From Micromonospora sp. WMMD1082 (GTDB lineage Bacteria > Actinomycetota > Actinomycetes > Mycobacteriales > Micromonosporaceae): a stretch of DNA of 64,000 nucleotides. Numbering within the stretch: position 1 is the stretch's first letter; the number at the start of each line of letters is the position of its first letter. Positions 48,472 to 56,355 of this stretch are shown here, in pieces. Under the pieces are notes generated by a model that saw only the letters and a list, made by a program, of their open reading frames with translations, was not told the DNA's origin and searched no databases. The stretch is taken from contig NZ_JARUBM010000002.1 of NCBI RefSeq assembly GCF_029626175.1, forward strand, positions 5,163,001 to 5,227,000, in the 5' to 3' direction. The position numbers and the translations under genes were made by a program.

Positions 48472-49127
48472 AGTGACCGCCGGCGTGGTCTGGTGGGTGG
48501 GAACGGGGTCCGGCCGTCGTTGGTGGTGGGGGCGCCGCGCCACATGCGCCAGATGGGTGGCCCGGCGGTGGGGAGCACGATGGTGGGGCCGGCGGTGTAG
48601 TCGTGGCGCAGGTAGATCCGCCGGTTGTGCAGGTTGCTGGCCTCCAGATACGCCGGCAGACCGAGTTCGTCGAGACGACGATGGTAGTCGGTGAGCAGCG
48701 CCGTGCCGATGCCACGGTTCTGCCGGCGGGGGTCGACGGCGGCGTAGGCCAGGTAGTGGTGGGGCTCGTCCGGGTGGAAGGCGTCGAACATCTCCTCCAG
48801 CAGCACGAACTTCGGCGCGTACGCGCCCGCGATGCCCTCCAACTCCTCCACCCGCCGATGACTGTCGGTGGGCGCGGGTGCCAGGCGGGGGTACCAGATG
48901 GTGACGGCCGCCTGGTCGCCGGTGGTGTAAACCTGTCCCCGCGCCAGGCCCTGGTAGAAGGCGTCGGCGAAGTACCGGTAGTAGACCGCCCGCCGGTCGC
49001 CCGGGTCGGGAATCAGCCACTCGGCGAGAGGCCCTGCGTGGAACGCCTCGGCGAGAACGGCGATCAGCGGTGCGGCGTCGGCTTCGGCGGCGGGTCGGAT
49101 ACGCAGCTCGTTGTTGGTGATGGTCAC
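48468..49127 (-). CDS. GNAT-family N-acetyltransferase, paralogue 1
   Basis: 219 residues from GTG 49127, with AGGGAG upstream. LRIRPAAEADAAPLIAVLAE starts the GNAT fold; AYAAVDPRRQNRGIGTALL is the acetyl-CoA loop. WLIPDPGDRRAVYYRYFADA parallels the same region of paralogue 2. It follows the permease by 17 bp in the operon. Possibly acetylates a small amine transported or made by the cluster; not known. Confidence 0.85.
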   Translation of the reverse strand: MTITNNELRIRPAAEADAAPLIAVLAEAFHAGPLAEWLIPDPGDRRAVYYRYFADAFYQGLARGQVYTTGDQAAVTIWYPRLAPAPTDSHRRVEELEGIAGAYAPKFVLLEEMFDAFHPDEPHHYLAYAAVDPRRQNRGIGTALLTDYHRRLDELGLPAYLEASNLHNRRIYLRHDYTAGPTIVLPTAGPPIWRMWRGAPTTNDGRTPFPPTRPRRRSL

Positions 49128-49144
49128 GGCAACTCCCTGGTTGG

Positions 49145-50638
49145 TTAGGCGGGTTGGCGGACGGCGTCGGGGACGCGCAGCGGACCAATGTCGCTGTCGG
49201 CGCCGAGGCCGATGGCGTGGTAGACCTCCGGGTTGGCAGCCCGCAGGACCAGCGCCCAGGCGATGCCGAGCAGCGCGGCCGCGGCGTACGCGGCGGGGAA
49301 CGCCCACCGCAGCGGCGAGTCCGGGGCGACGCCGAGCAGGGTGGCGAACTCCCGCAGGGTGACGGTGAGGATCCCGCCGAGGGCGATGGTGGCGGCCAGG
49401 GGTGCGATGAATGCTCGCCAGGGTCCTTCGGTGTGGAGGGTGTGGGTGAAGAAGCCGATGACGGCGGCGGAGGTGACGGTCATGAGGATGAGGACGCCGA
49501 GGCCGCCGGTGACGGTGATCCAGAAGAACAGGTGCACGATCGGATCCGCCCCGGCGAGGGCATAACCGACCAGCACCGCCAGGGCGAGGCCGCTCTGGAC
49601 GAGGGAGCCGACCTTGGGGGCGCCGGTGCGGCGGCTGGTGCGGCCGAACACGGCGGGTAGGACCCGTTCCCGGCCGAGGGCGAACAGGTACCGGGCCACC
49701 GTGTGGTGGAAGGAGAGCAGGGCGGCGAACAGGCTGGTGATGAACAGGACCCGGGCGACGGTGATGACACTCTGGCTCAGGTACGGCGACACCAGGTTGA
49801 AGATCAGGTCGGTGCCGTCGGTGCGGGCCGCCTCGACGATGCGGTCCGGGCCGGTGGCCACCGACATCGCCCACGCCGACAACCCGTACAGCAGACCGGT
49901 CACCCCGACGGCGATGTAGGTGGCGCGGGCGATCGTCCGCCGGGGGTCCTTGGTCTCCTCGGAGAACACGACGGTGCCTTCGAAGCCGACGAACCCGGTG
50001 ATCGCGGTGACCAGCGCGGCCCCGATCCCGGCGGCGAACACGTGCGACGGGGCGAGGGTGTCGAAGCTGACCGTCCCGTCGGCCGGGTGGGTGACCATGA
50101 TGGCGTCGAAGGTCAACGCGACCACGCATTCGGCGACCAGCACCACGGCCAGGACGCGACCGTTGAGGTCGATCCGAGCCACGCCGAGCACCGCCACCAC
50201 CGCCCACACCGTGAGGGCGCACGCCCACCAGGGCAGGTTGAACCCGTACCGGTCGTTGAGGAACATCGCGGTCACCGCACCCGCCCCGCCGTACAGGCCG
50301 ATCTGCATCGCGTTGTAGGCCAGCAACGCCACCATCGCCGCACCGACCCCGGCCGGGCGACCCAGGCCCCGGGTGACGTAGGTGTAGAACGCGCCCGCGT
50401 TGACGATCCGCCGCGACATCGCCACATAGCCCACCGCGAACAACGCCAGCACCGCCGCGACCAGCAGGTACGACACGGGGATGCCGGTCACACCGGTGAC
50501 CGCGTACCCGGTGGTCGCCCCACCGGCAATCACCGTGAGGGGTGCGGCGGCGGCGATCACGAAGAACACCACCGACGGAATACCGAGCCGCCCCCGCGCA
50601 AGCACGGCGGACACGGTGTCAGGACTGGAACGAGGCAT
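49145..50638 (-). CDS. APC-superfamily amino-acid permease
   Basis: 497 residues from ATG 50638. About twelve membrane helices; the signature GIPSVVFFVIAAAAPLTVIA and GGATTGYAVTGVTGIP in the first, and AITGFVGFEGTVVFSEETKD for helix 6/loop, place it in the APC family. Takes up an amino acid or amine by proton symport. Operon with GPP34-like and GNAT genes, so substrate might be their precursor. Confidence 0.88.
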   Translation of the reverse strand: MPRSSPDTVSAVLARGRLGIPSVVFFVIAAAAPLTVIAGGATTGYAVTGVTGIPVSYLLVAAVLALFAVGYVAMSRRIVNAGAFYTYVTRGLGRPAGVGAAMVALLAYNAMQIGLYGGAGAVTAMFLNDRYGFNLPWWACALTVWAVVAVLGVARIDLNGRVLAVVLVAECVVALTFDAIMVTHPADGTVSFDTLAPSHVFAAGIGAALVTAITGFVGFEGTVVFSEETKDPRRTIARATYIAVGVTGLLYGLSAWAMSVATGPDRIVEAARTDGTDLIFNLVSPYLSQSVITVARVLFITSLFAALLSFHHTVARYLFALGRERVLPAVFGRTSRRTGAPKVGSLVQSGLALAVLVGYALAGADPIVHLFFWITVTGGLGVLILMTVTSAAVIGFFTHTLHTEGPWRAFIAPLAATIALGGILTVTLREFATLLGVAPDSPLRWAFPAAYAAAALLGIAWALVLRAANPEVYHAIGLGADSDIGPLRVPDAVRQPA

Positions 50639-50682
50639 GGAGGTCTCTCTCAAATGAAGGAGGGATGGAGGGGGCCGCACAC

Positions 50683-51429
50683 TTAGGAGGTGCGGTGACT
50701 GAGGACAGCGCCACCGACCACGGCGCCGAGGTCGGCGAGCAGGTCGCGCAACGGCGGGTGGGCCTGCTCGATCTGCTGGCGCAGGAACGCCCGCGTCGTC
50801 GGGGATGTGCCGTCGAGGAGGATCGGAGAGAGCTGGGTGTGCAGAGCCACACCCGCGAGCGCCACGTCGAAGGCGTCGAGTGGGCGGTAGTTGCGCAGCT
50901 GGAACGACAGCCGCGCCCACGACCAGGCAGCGGTGTTCATATCGGTGGGGACGTAGACGGTTCGTTGCCGCCAGAACCGGCCGACCTGCTGCGGCTGGAG
51001 CAGTCCGAGTTGCCACATCCGGGTCGCCACCTGCTCGTAGGCGGTGGTGCCGAGGAATGCCAGCCACGTGCGGGTCGCGGTGTGACGGGGTTCGGCAACG
51101 AGGCGGTCGAGGACGAGGTGTTGCAGCCAATCCGTCGGCGGGAAGGGGTTGGTCACCCGTATGTGCCGGCCCTCGAAGGTGATCCGGCCTTCCCGGTACA
51201 GCTCGGCGAGCAGCGCGGCGGCCAGGCCGTGCGCCGTCGCGGACTCGAACAGGCGAGGGCGGCCGGTCTGATCGTCGTGCGCCAGGTAGAAGAACTCGTC
51301 AGCGAGGCGTGTGGGTTGCGCTGCGGCGCTGCCGATGGCGCGTACCGGCCGAGTCGGTTCTGCTGGTGCCGCATGCTCGCGCAGGTGTGGGGCGTAATCG
51401 TCGGCTGCGCCGTGAGGTGGGGTGTTCAC
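50683..51429 (-). CDS. GPP34 (GOLPH3/VPS74-like) family protein
   Basis: 248 residues from GTG 51429, overlapping the preceding stop by four bases. TRLADEFFYLAHDDQTGRPR then ATAHGLAAALLAELYREGRI and LRDLLADLGAVVGGAVLSH fit the all-helical GPP34 family, common in actinomycetes. Eukaryotic members bind PI4P at the Golgi; bacterial role unknown. Part of the coupled minus-strand operon. Confidence 0.78.
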   Translation of the reverse strand: MNTPPHGAADDYAPHLREHAAPAEPTRPVRAIGSAAAQPTRLADEFFYLAHDDQTGRPRLFESATAHGLAAALLAELYREGRITFEGRHIRVTNPFPPTDWLQHLVLDRLVAEPRHTATRTWLAFLGTTAYEQVATRMWQLGLLQPQQVGRFWRQRTVYVPTDMNTAAWSWARLSFQLRNYRPLDAFDVALAGVALHTQLSPILLDGTSPTTRAFLRQQIEQAHPPLRDLLADLGAVVGGAVLSHRTS

Positions 51430-51659
51430 CGCGGCTGGCCTTCCTGAGTCGATGGGTCACAGGGGATGGGGAGCCCGAGCTGTAGGAGGAGGTCACGGCC
51501 ACCGGGATGGTGGCCCAGTTCCTCGACCGCCCAGGCGTACTGCCCGCACCCGCCGTCGCGGCAGTGGAAGCAGCTGCCCTCGTCGCGGTGCTGAAGCACG
51601 GTGCTGCGCGCGGACTCGAAGCGATCCACCGCGCGATCACCGTCGTCGGTGCCGGTCAT
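51426..51659 (-). CDS. Small Cys-rich protein, 77 aa
   Basis: ATG 51659, overlapping the preceding gene's stop by ATGA. GSCFHCRDGGCGQYAWAVEE has three Cys and a His, possible metal site. No family recognised. Confidence 0.6.
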   Translation of the reverse strand: MTGTDDGDRAVDRFESARSTVLQHRDEGSCFHCRDGGCGQYAWAVEELGHHPGGRDLLLQLGLPIPCDPSTQEGQPR

Positions 51660-51931
51660 TGCGTGGCGTGGTGACGGCGAATGGCGGCGACGGTGACCCG
51701 CATCTCCATACATGGCGGGTGCCGGTCGACGTGCGGGTATACGCACTCGGGTTGGTGGCCGAGCACCCAGACCCACTCGTCGCTGCGGTTCGGCAGATCA
51801 CGGACGCCCGTTACGGTGACGGCGACCGGTGTGCCGGGGGTGAGATCACGGCCGTAGGACCAGTCGTTCGGATCCAGCAGCAGCAGAGTGCCTGGGGCGA
51901 TGTCGGGGAGAGGCTCAGGGCTTCGGTTCAT
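51656..51931 (-). CDS. Hypothetical protein, 91 aa
   Basis: ATG 51931. APGTLLLLDPNDWSYGRDLT then VAVTVTGVRDLPNRSDEWVW suggest a small beta-barrel. Overlaps both neighbours by ATGA. No known family; KOW/SH3-like fold possible. Confidence 0.6.
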   Translation of the reverse strand: MNRSPEPLPDIAPGTLLLLDPNDWSYGRDLTPGTPVAVTVTGVRDLPNRSDEWVWVLGHQPECVYPHVDRHPPCMEMRVTVAAIRRHHATQ

Positions 51932-52176
51932 GGCCGTGTCCTTCCTCGCTCCGAACGCTGGCGCAGGCCGGTGCCTGGGGAGGGCCGGTCGGGACTCGCG
52001 TGAAACGTGTGCTTGTTCCTGGCGAGATGGGTGAGTGATGCGGTGCCCTCACCGCTATGGCCGGCGAGCGCAGACCCGTCGCTGTGGGCGTAGCGCGTGG
52101 CCGGCCCTTCGCAGTCGATGCCGAAGGGCTTGAAGGACTGCTCACCGTCACCGGGGACGAACCACTTGACGCGCAC
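51928..52176 (-). CDS. Hypothetical protein, 82 aa, first gene of the operon
   Basis: GTG 52176 with AGAAGG eight bases upstream. VRVKWFVPGDGEQSFKPFGI then DCEGPATRYAHSDGSALAG. No family recognised. The overlap chain 52176-51928-51656-51426-50683 shows that five genes are translationally coupled. Confidence 0.5.
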   Translation of the reverse strand: MRVKWFVPGDGEQSFKPFGIDCEGPATRYAHSDGSALAGHSGEGTASLTHLARNKHTFHASPDRPSPGTGLRQRSERGRTRP

Positions 52177-52452
52177 TGCGGTCACCTTCTTCTGAGCGGT
52201 TTGAGATGCGCGGCCGGGCCCTCCCCGGCACCGACCGCGCACCTGACCGATTGGGTTGCGGTGCCCGTTCCCGTGTGAGAACGCATGGGCACTGCACCCG
52301 GCTTGTTCGCCGGCCTCCGACGGGTTCCTGGCTTCGTGAAGGCAGTGGGTCGTCGGAGGCAATGTGGAAGCGGTTTGACCATGGCAACCGGCGCCGGTGG
52401 CATGGAACCCGCGCGGCAGGTCAGACCGTGCGGGATAGCTCGGGCTGCGGGT

Positions 52453-52475
52453 GGCGACTAGCGCGACTAGTCGCC
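52453..52475. promoter_or_regulatory. 9-bp inverted repeat in divergent promoter region
   Basis: GGCGACTAG (52453-52461) and CTAGTCGCC (52467-52475) around CGCGA, between the minus-strand operon and the XRE gene. Likely operator of the latter. The rest of 52177-52560 holds no gene. Confidence 0.5.
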
Positions 52476-52560
52476 TTGGCTGGTCCGAGGACGAGGAAGG
52501 CTGGCTGGGCGATGACTGCGGGTTATGCTGCTCTCACTTCCCTCCGTCGATGGGGCTGTC

Positions 52561-53928
52561 GTGAACGTGGACCGCTTTTCGCAGATGATGCATCCTGATC
52601 AGTCGTGGTGGGATGAGCCAGCCATGCGAAGTGCCCTGGCGCGCCGGGACGTTGGTCAAATCTTCATGCTGCTGAACCGGCGTCACGGCATGACGCAGCG
52701 CCGTATCGCCGAGCTTGCTGGATTCGCTGCGTCGGAGGTGTACGAAATCACCCGCGGCCGCCAGGTCATGGCTTACGACGTCCTTGTGCGTATCGCAGAG
52801 GGATTAGGCATTCCGCGTGCCTTGATGGGCCTCGGATACGGGACAGAATCGGCTTACGCGAATCATGCCGAGCCGCTTCCTCTGGATGAACCTGGGCAGC
52901 GAAGGCAGTTCATTGCTGCACTGGCCGGATTTGCCGTTGGCGGTTCACCGGACGTCGAAGTATGGCTTCCTCGGTCAGGAGAATGGCCGGCATCAGTGCC
53001 GGAAGTCGTGAATCCGGCGGCCGTCGCTACCGTTCGGGAGATTACTCAGCGTCATCGAGAGTTGGATGCTGCGTACGGCGGTGGCTCGTGCCGTGATTCG
53101 GCGCTGGGCTACCTGGCATGGGCGCAGTGTCTCACTCGCAGCCGTTGCCAAACTCCCGGCATCGCGGCTGCGTTGTATGCCGGGCTGGCGGACCTGCACA
53201 ACCTCGTTGGGTGGATGTCCCATGATCTGGGTAAACATATGGACGCGCGCCGCCATCTCGCGCAAGGTCTCGTTTACGCGCAAAAAGCTGATAGCTCAAC
53301 GCTGATGGCGGATGCCTACTATCGGCTCGGCCGCGTCAGCATCCACCAGGGGAACTCCGCAGAGGCGCTGCACCTGTTCCAGCTCGGCCAGATGGTTGCC
53401 ACGAACTCGAACTGCTTGACGTCGGTGGCGATCCTGCACGCCAACATTGCCTGGGCCCACGCCAGAATGGGAAACGCGCCCGCGATGCGCGACTCACTAG
53501 CGCGCGCTCGCGACGAAATCGGCAGGGCCGACACCACGCAAGCACCCCAATGGACGCGGTTCTTCTGCGAGCCAGGCGACTTGGAGGGCATGTCAGGAGT
53601 CGTCCACTCTGCCCTCGCTCGCTATTCTCAGTACCGTGAGCAACACGCCGTCCTTGCGCTGAATCATGCGAGTCGGGCGTTGGAGCGGCGAACCGAGACA
53701 TCACGCAGCGGTGCGTTCGACCACGTGACGATGGCAATGGGGTACGCCCTTCTCGGGCAACAAGACAAGGTTGCACCCCACGCTCAAGCAGTCCTGGATG
53801 CGGCAGAACACGTGAGGTCTCGCCGGCTGCTCGACCGGCTCAGCGACGTCGCGGACGTTATCGAACCGCGCCGAGACAGGCAGCTGGCGGAGGTGGTGAC
53901 GGCCATCCGAGCACGAGTGGCCGCGTGA
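52561..53928 (+). CDS. XRE-family regulator with TPR-like C-terminal domain
   Basis: 455 residues if GTG 52561 is used; ATG 52525 and the later Met pair are alternatives. HTH: MTQRRIAELAGFAASEVYEI then RGRQVMAYDVLVRIAEGLGI. The remainder is a series of helical repeats (MADAYYRLGRVSIHQGNSAE, SVAILHANIAWAHARMGN). These large regulators are typical of actinomycetes and often control adjacent biosynthetic or resistance genes. Divergent from the GPP34/GNAT operon and followed by a kinase gene 15 bp on. Confidence 0.85.
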   Translation: MNVDRFSQMMHPDQSWWDEPAMRSALARRDVGQIFMLLNRRHGMTQRRIAELAGFAASEVYEITRGRQVMAYDVLVRIAEGLGIPRALMGLGYGTESAYANHAEPLPLDEPGQRRQFIAALAGFAVGGSPDVEVWLPRSGEWPASVPEVVNPAAVATVREITQRHRELDAAYGGGSCRDSALGYLAWAQCLTRSRCQTPGIAAALYAGLADLHNLVGWMSHDLGKHMDARRHLAQGLVYAQKADSSTLMADAYYRLGRVSIHQGNSAEALHLFQLGQMVATNSNCLTSVAILHANIAWAHARMGNAPAMRDSLARARDEIGRADTTQAPQWTRFFCEPGDLEGMSGVVHSALARYSQYREQHAVLALNHASRALERRTETSRSGAFDHVTMAMGYALLGQQDKVAPHAQAVLDAAEHVRSRRLLDRLSDVADVIEPRRDRQLAEVVTAIRARVAA

Positions 53929-53943
53929 CCTAACCTGGCGGGT

Positions 53944-54882
53944 ATGTCGACCACCCTGACCGCTGAGGCTGCCGACGAGATCCAGCGGGGACTCGACGCC
54001 GTCCGCCAGCAGGCCGGACTTGTCTCTGGCAAGGCGCAACTCATGCGATACACGATCAACGCGGTCTACAGGATCGGCGACAGAGTGCTACGGCTGTCGC
54101 GTGGCGAGGTGGCACGAGAGCGGGCTCAACGCGTCGTCCGCGCGATGGCACTGCTCAGACAGCACGAGGTGCCAGCGGTCGAACTGGACACCAGCGTCGC
54201 GCAGCCCGTAGTGGTCGACGAGTGGGTGGCCACGATCTGGCACTACCTTCCGCATCCGGCACGCCGCCCCGATCCAGTCGAACTGGCCGCACCCCTGGCG
54301 CGGCTGCACGCCATCGTCGAGACACCAGCATTCCTGCCGCGCTGGTCACCCGTCGCCACGGCTCGACGCCGGCTGGCCGGGCTCGCCACTCTCCCCGCCG
54401 ACGAACTGCTGTTCACGCAACGATGGGCATCACGCGAAGTCGCGCTACCACTCGACGATCTCGTTGCACGGCTGCGCGAGCGCTGCGACGAGTTGGAACC
54501 TCAGGTCGCGTCCGCCACCTGGCAGCTACCCATCGGTGTCGTGCACGGCGACGCCCACGTCGGCAACGTCCTCGCGGGCCGGTTGTGTGATTTCGACTCG
54601 CTGGCGATCGGGCCGCGGGAGTGGGACCTGGTCCCGCTGGTGCACAGCGCCATCCGCTTCGGCGACCCAACAGAGCCGTACGAGAGGTTCACAGCGGCCT
54701 ACGGCTTCGACCTTGCGACGTCGCCGTTCTGGCCGCTGCTACGGGACGTGCGCGAACTCCAACTCGTGACCAGCGTGATGGACAAGCTTCCCGGCAGACC
54801 CGAAGTGGCAGATACGCTGGGACATCGGCTACGTACGTACCTGGCTGGCGACAATTCGGCAGTATGGCAGCGCTACCGATAG
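53944..54882 (+). CDS. Aminoglycoside-phosphotransferase-family kinase
   Basis: 312 residues. INAVYRIGDRVLRLSRGEVA is the nucleotide-binding strand, GVVHGDAHVGNVLAGRLCDF contains the catalytic loop HGDxHxGN and the metal-binding D of DFDS. The APH fold phosphorylates small molecules such as aminoglycosides, choline or homoserine. Its substrate may be the compound handled by the neighbouring operon. Operon with the XRE gene. Confidence 0.85.
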   Translation: MSTTLTAEAADEIQRGLDAVRQQAGLVSGKAQLMRYTINAVYRIGDRVLRLSRGEVARERAQRVVRAMALLRQHEVPAVELDTSVAQPVVVDEWVATIWHYLPHPARRPDPVELAAPLARLHAIVETPAFLPRWSPVATARRRLAGLATLPADELLFTQRWASREVALPLDDLVARLRERCDELEPQVASATWQLPIGVVHGDAHVGNVLAGRLCDFDSLAIGPREWDLVPLVHSAIRFGDPTEPYERFTAAYGFDLATSPFWPLLRDVRELQLVTSVMDKLPGRPEVADTLGHRLRTYLAGDNSAVWQRYR

Positions 54883-55024
54883 TTCGCCCAGCCCACGCGG
54901 CTGGGCTATTGCTCTACAGGACGGCGGTTCGGGCCGTCCTCGGTAACCGGTGTTGTCTCGATCCAGTTGAAGTACGGCGATTCAACCCCTGGCAATCAGG
55001 ATGGTAGGGCCTAGGCTGAAGGGC

Positions 55025-55723
55025 ATGTCACCCCGACGTGTGTCCACCGCCCGTTCAGCCGCTACCAGGAAGGTGAGAGACCCTCGGAGTCCGTTGCCGC
55101 CGTCCGAACTACTGCTCTTCGAGGCCGCCGCTCTGGAATCTGAGTCGGAGCTAGAGAGCCGCGCCTTCTATAGCGTCAACCTGGCCGGACAGGATGCCGA
55201 CTCGGTAACGTTTGCCCAGTGCCGCTTTCGCGGGGCGGATCTGTCCAGCTGCCGCTTGGACCAAGTGACGATGACGGACTGTCTGGTGACGGACTCCAGC
55301 TTGGCGAACCTCCGCTCTGACGGTGGAAGCATGACCCGGATTCGGCTTTCCCAATGCAGGATGACAGGCGTGACCTGGGCTGACGGTTTACTGCGGGATG
55401 TCACCATCGCGGAGTGTCGGGCGGATTTGTCGGCTTGGCGGATGACGAAGTTTGATGCGGTCAGCTTCGTGGAATGCAATCTCAGCGGAGCTGACTTTAC
55501 CAACGCCGATCTGAGTGGAGCAGTGTTTCGGGATTGCGATCTGACCAGTGCGGTGTTCCACCATGCCTCAATGGAAGGGGCGCGGTTCCGCGGCTGCAAT
55601 TTGGCCGGTGTGGGTGACGTTTCCAATTGGAAGGGAGCGATCGTGCACCACACCGATTTGATGAGTCTGTCGTATGGGCTTGCACGGGCCGCGGGCATTC
55701 GTATTGAGGATGAGGATTCATGA
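55025..55723 (+). CDS. Pentapeptide-repeat protein 1
   Basis: 232 residues from ATG 55025 (GAAGGG upstream). After about 45 residues, pentapeptides of the A(D/N)LxX type run to near the end (FAQCRFRGADLSSCRLDQVT, FVECNLSGADFTNADLSGAV, FRDCDLTSAVFHHASMEGAR). This right-handed quadrilateral beta helix mimics B-form DNA in QnrA/MfpA/AlbG, which protect DNA gyrase. ATGA-coupled with a second copy. Convergent to the radical SAM peptide cluster, for which it may provide self-protection. Confidence 0.88.
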   Translation: MSPRRVSTARSAATRKVRDPRSPLPPSELLLFEAAALESESELESRAFYSVNLAGQDADSVTFAQCRFRGADLSSCRLDQVTMTDCLVTDSSLANLRSDGGSMTRIRLSQCRMTGVTWADGLLRDVTIAECRADLSAWRMTKFDAVSFVECNLSGADFTNADLSGAVFRDCDLTSAVFHHASMEGARFRGCNLAGVGDVSNWKGAIVHHTDLMSLSYGLARAAGIRIEDEDS

Positions 55724-56355
55724 GGGCGGGTAGGCGCACATCGGCGGCCCGGCCGGTTGTCACCAGTGCTGACTGGCCGGCTCCGGAACCGAGCTCCGAT
55801 GGGGCGGAAGGGTTTGTGGGGTTGCGGTACGAGGGGGCCGCGATCCGGGAGGTCGACCTGTGTGAGGCGACGCTTGAAGACTGTGTGTTCGAGTCATGCA
55901 CGTTCACCGCGGTGCGGTTCAACTGCGCGAGGCTTGTCGGTTCGACGTTCAAGGATTGCCGGTTCGCTGGCTGCAACTGCTGGGATGCGTCGATGACGGA
56001 CTGCACGCTGACCGGGTCGGTGTTCGACCGGTGTGACCTATCTGGTCTGGAGGTGCAGGGCGGGGACTGGTCGGACGTCGAGATGTTGGGCGCCGATCTG
56101 GGCACCGCCGAGTTCACCCGGGTGCGGATGCGCGGGGCGAACCTGAGCGGTGCCCGGTGCCAGGGTGTCGTGCTGCGGGATGTGGACCTGTCCGGTGCGG
56201 ATGTGCGGGAGGCGGATTTTTCCCGCGCGGACCTGCGGGGCAGCGTGTTGACCGCGTTCGACCCGCGCGAGGTGGAGCTGCGGGAGGCGATCATCACGGC
56301 CGATCAGGCGGTGGATATCGCGATGAGCCTCAGCATGTCGGTGCGTGCTTCGTGA
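55720..56355 (+). CDS. Pentapeptide-repeat protein 2
   Basis: 211 residues. Repeats such as FESCTFTAVRFNCARLVGST, FDRCDLSGLEVQGGDWSDVE and MRGANLSGARCQGVVLRDVD. Paralogous in design to protein 1. The 3' end overlaps the end of the carbamoyltransferase gene by 26 bp on the opposite strand. A heterodimer with protein 1 is possible. Confidence 0.88.
   Translation: MRAGRRTSAARPVVTSADWPAPEPSSDGAEGFVGLRYEGAAIREVDLCEATLEDCVFESCTFTAVRFNCARLVGSTFKDCRFAGCNCWDASMTDCTLTGSVFDRCDLSGLEVQGGDWSDVEMLGADLGTAEFTRVRMRGANLSGARCQGVVLRDVDLSGADVREADFSRADLRGSVLTAFDPREVELREAIITADQAVDIAMSLSMSVRAS

Noticed and set aside
46886..48715. 609-codon minus-strand frame as one long protein
   Set aside because: Only the last 291 codons (lipoprotein) look real; the upstream part is Pro/Arg/His-rich and overlaps two GNAT genes in another frame.
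48468..50228. 586-codon frame as a GNAT fusion protein
   Set aside because: The GNAT begins at GTG 49127 with its own ribosome binding site; the upstream part is a shadow of the permease gene.
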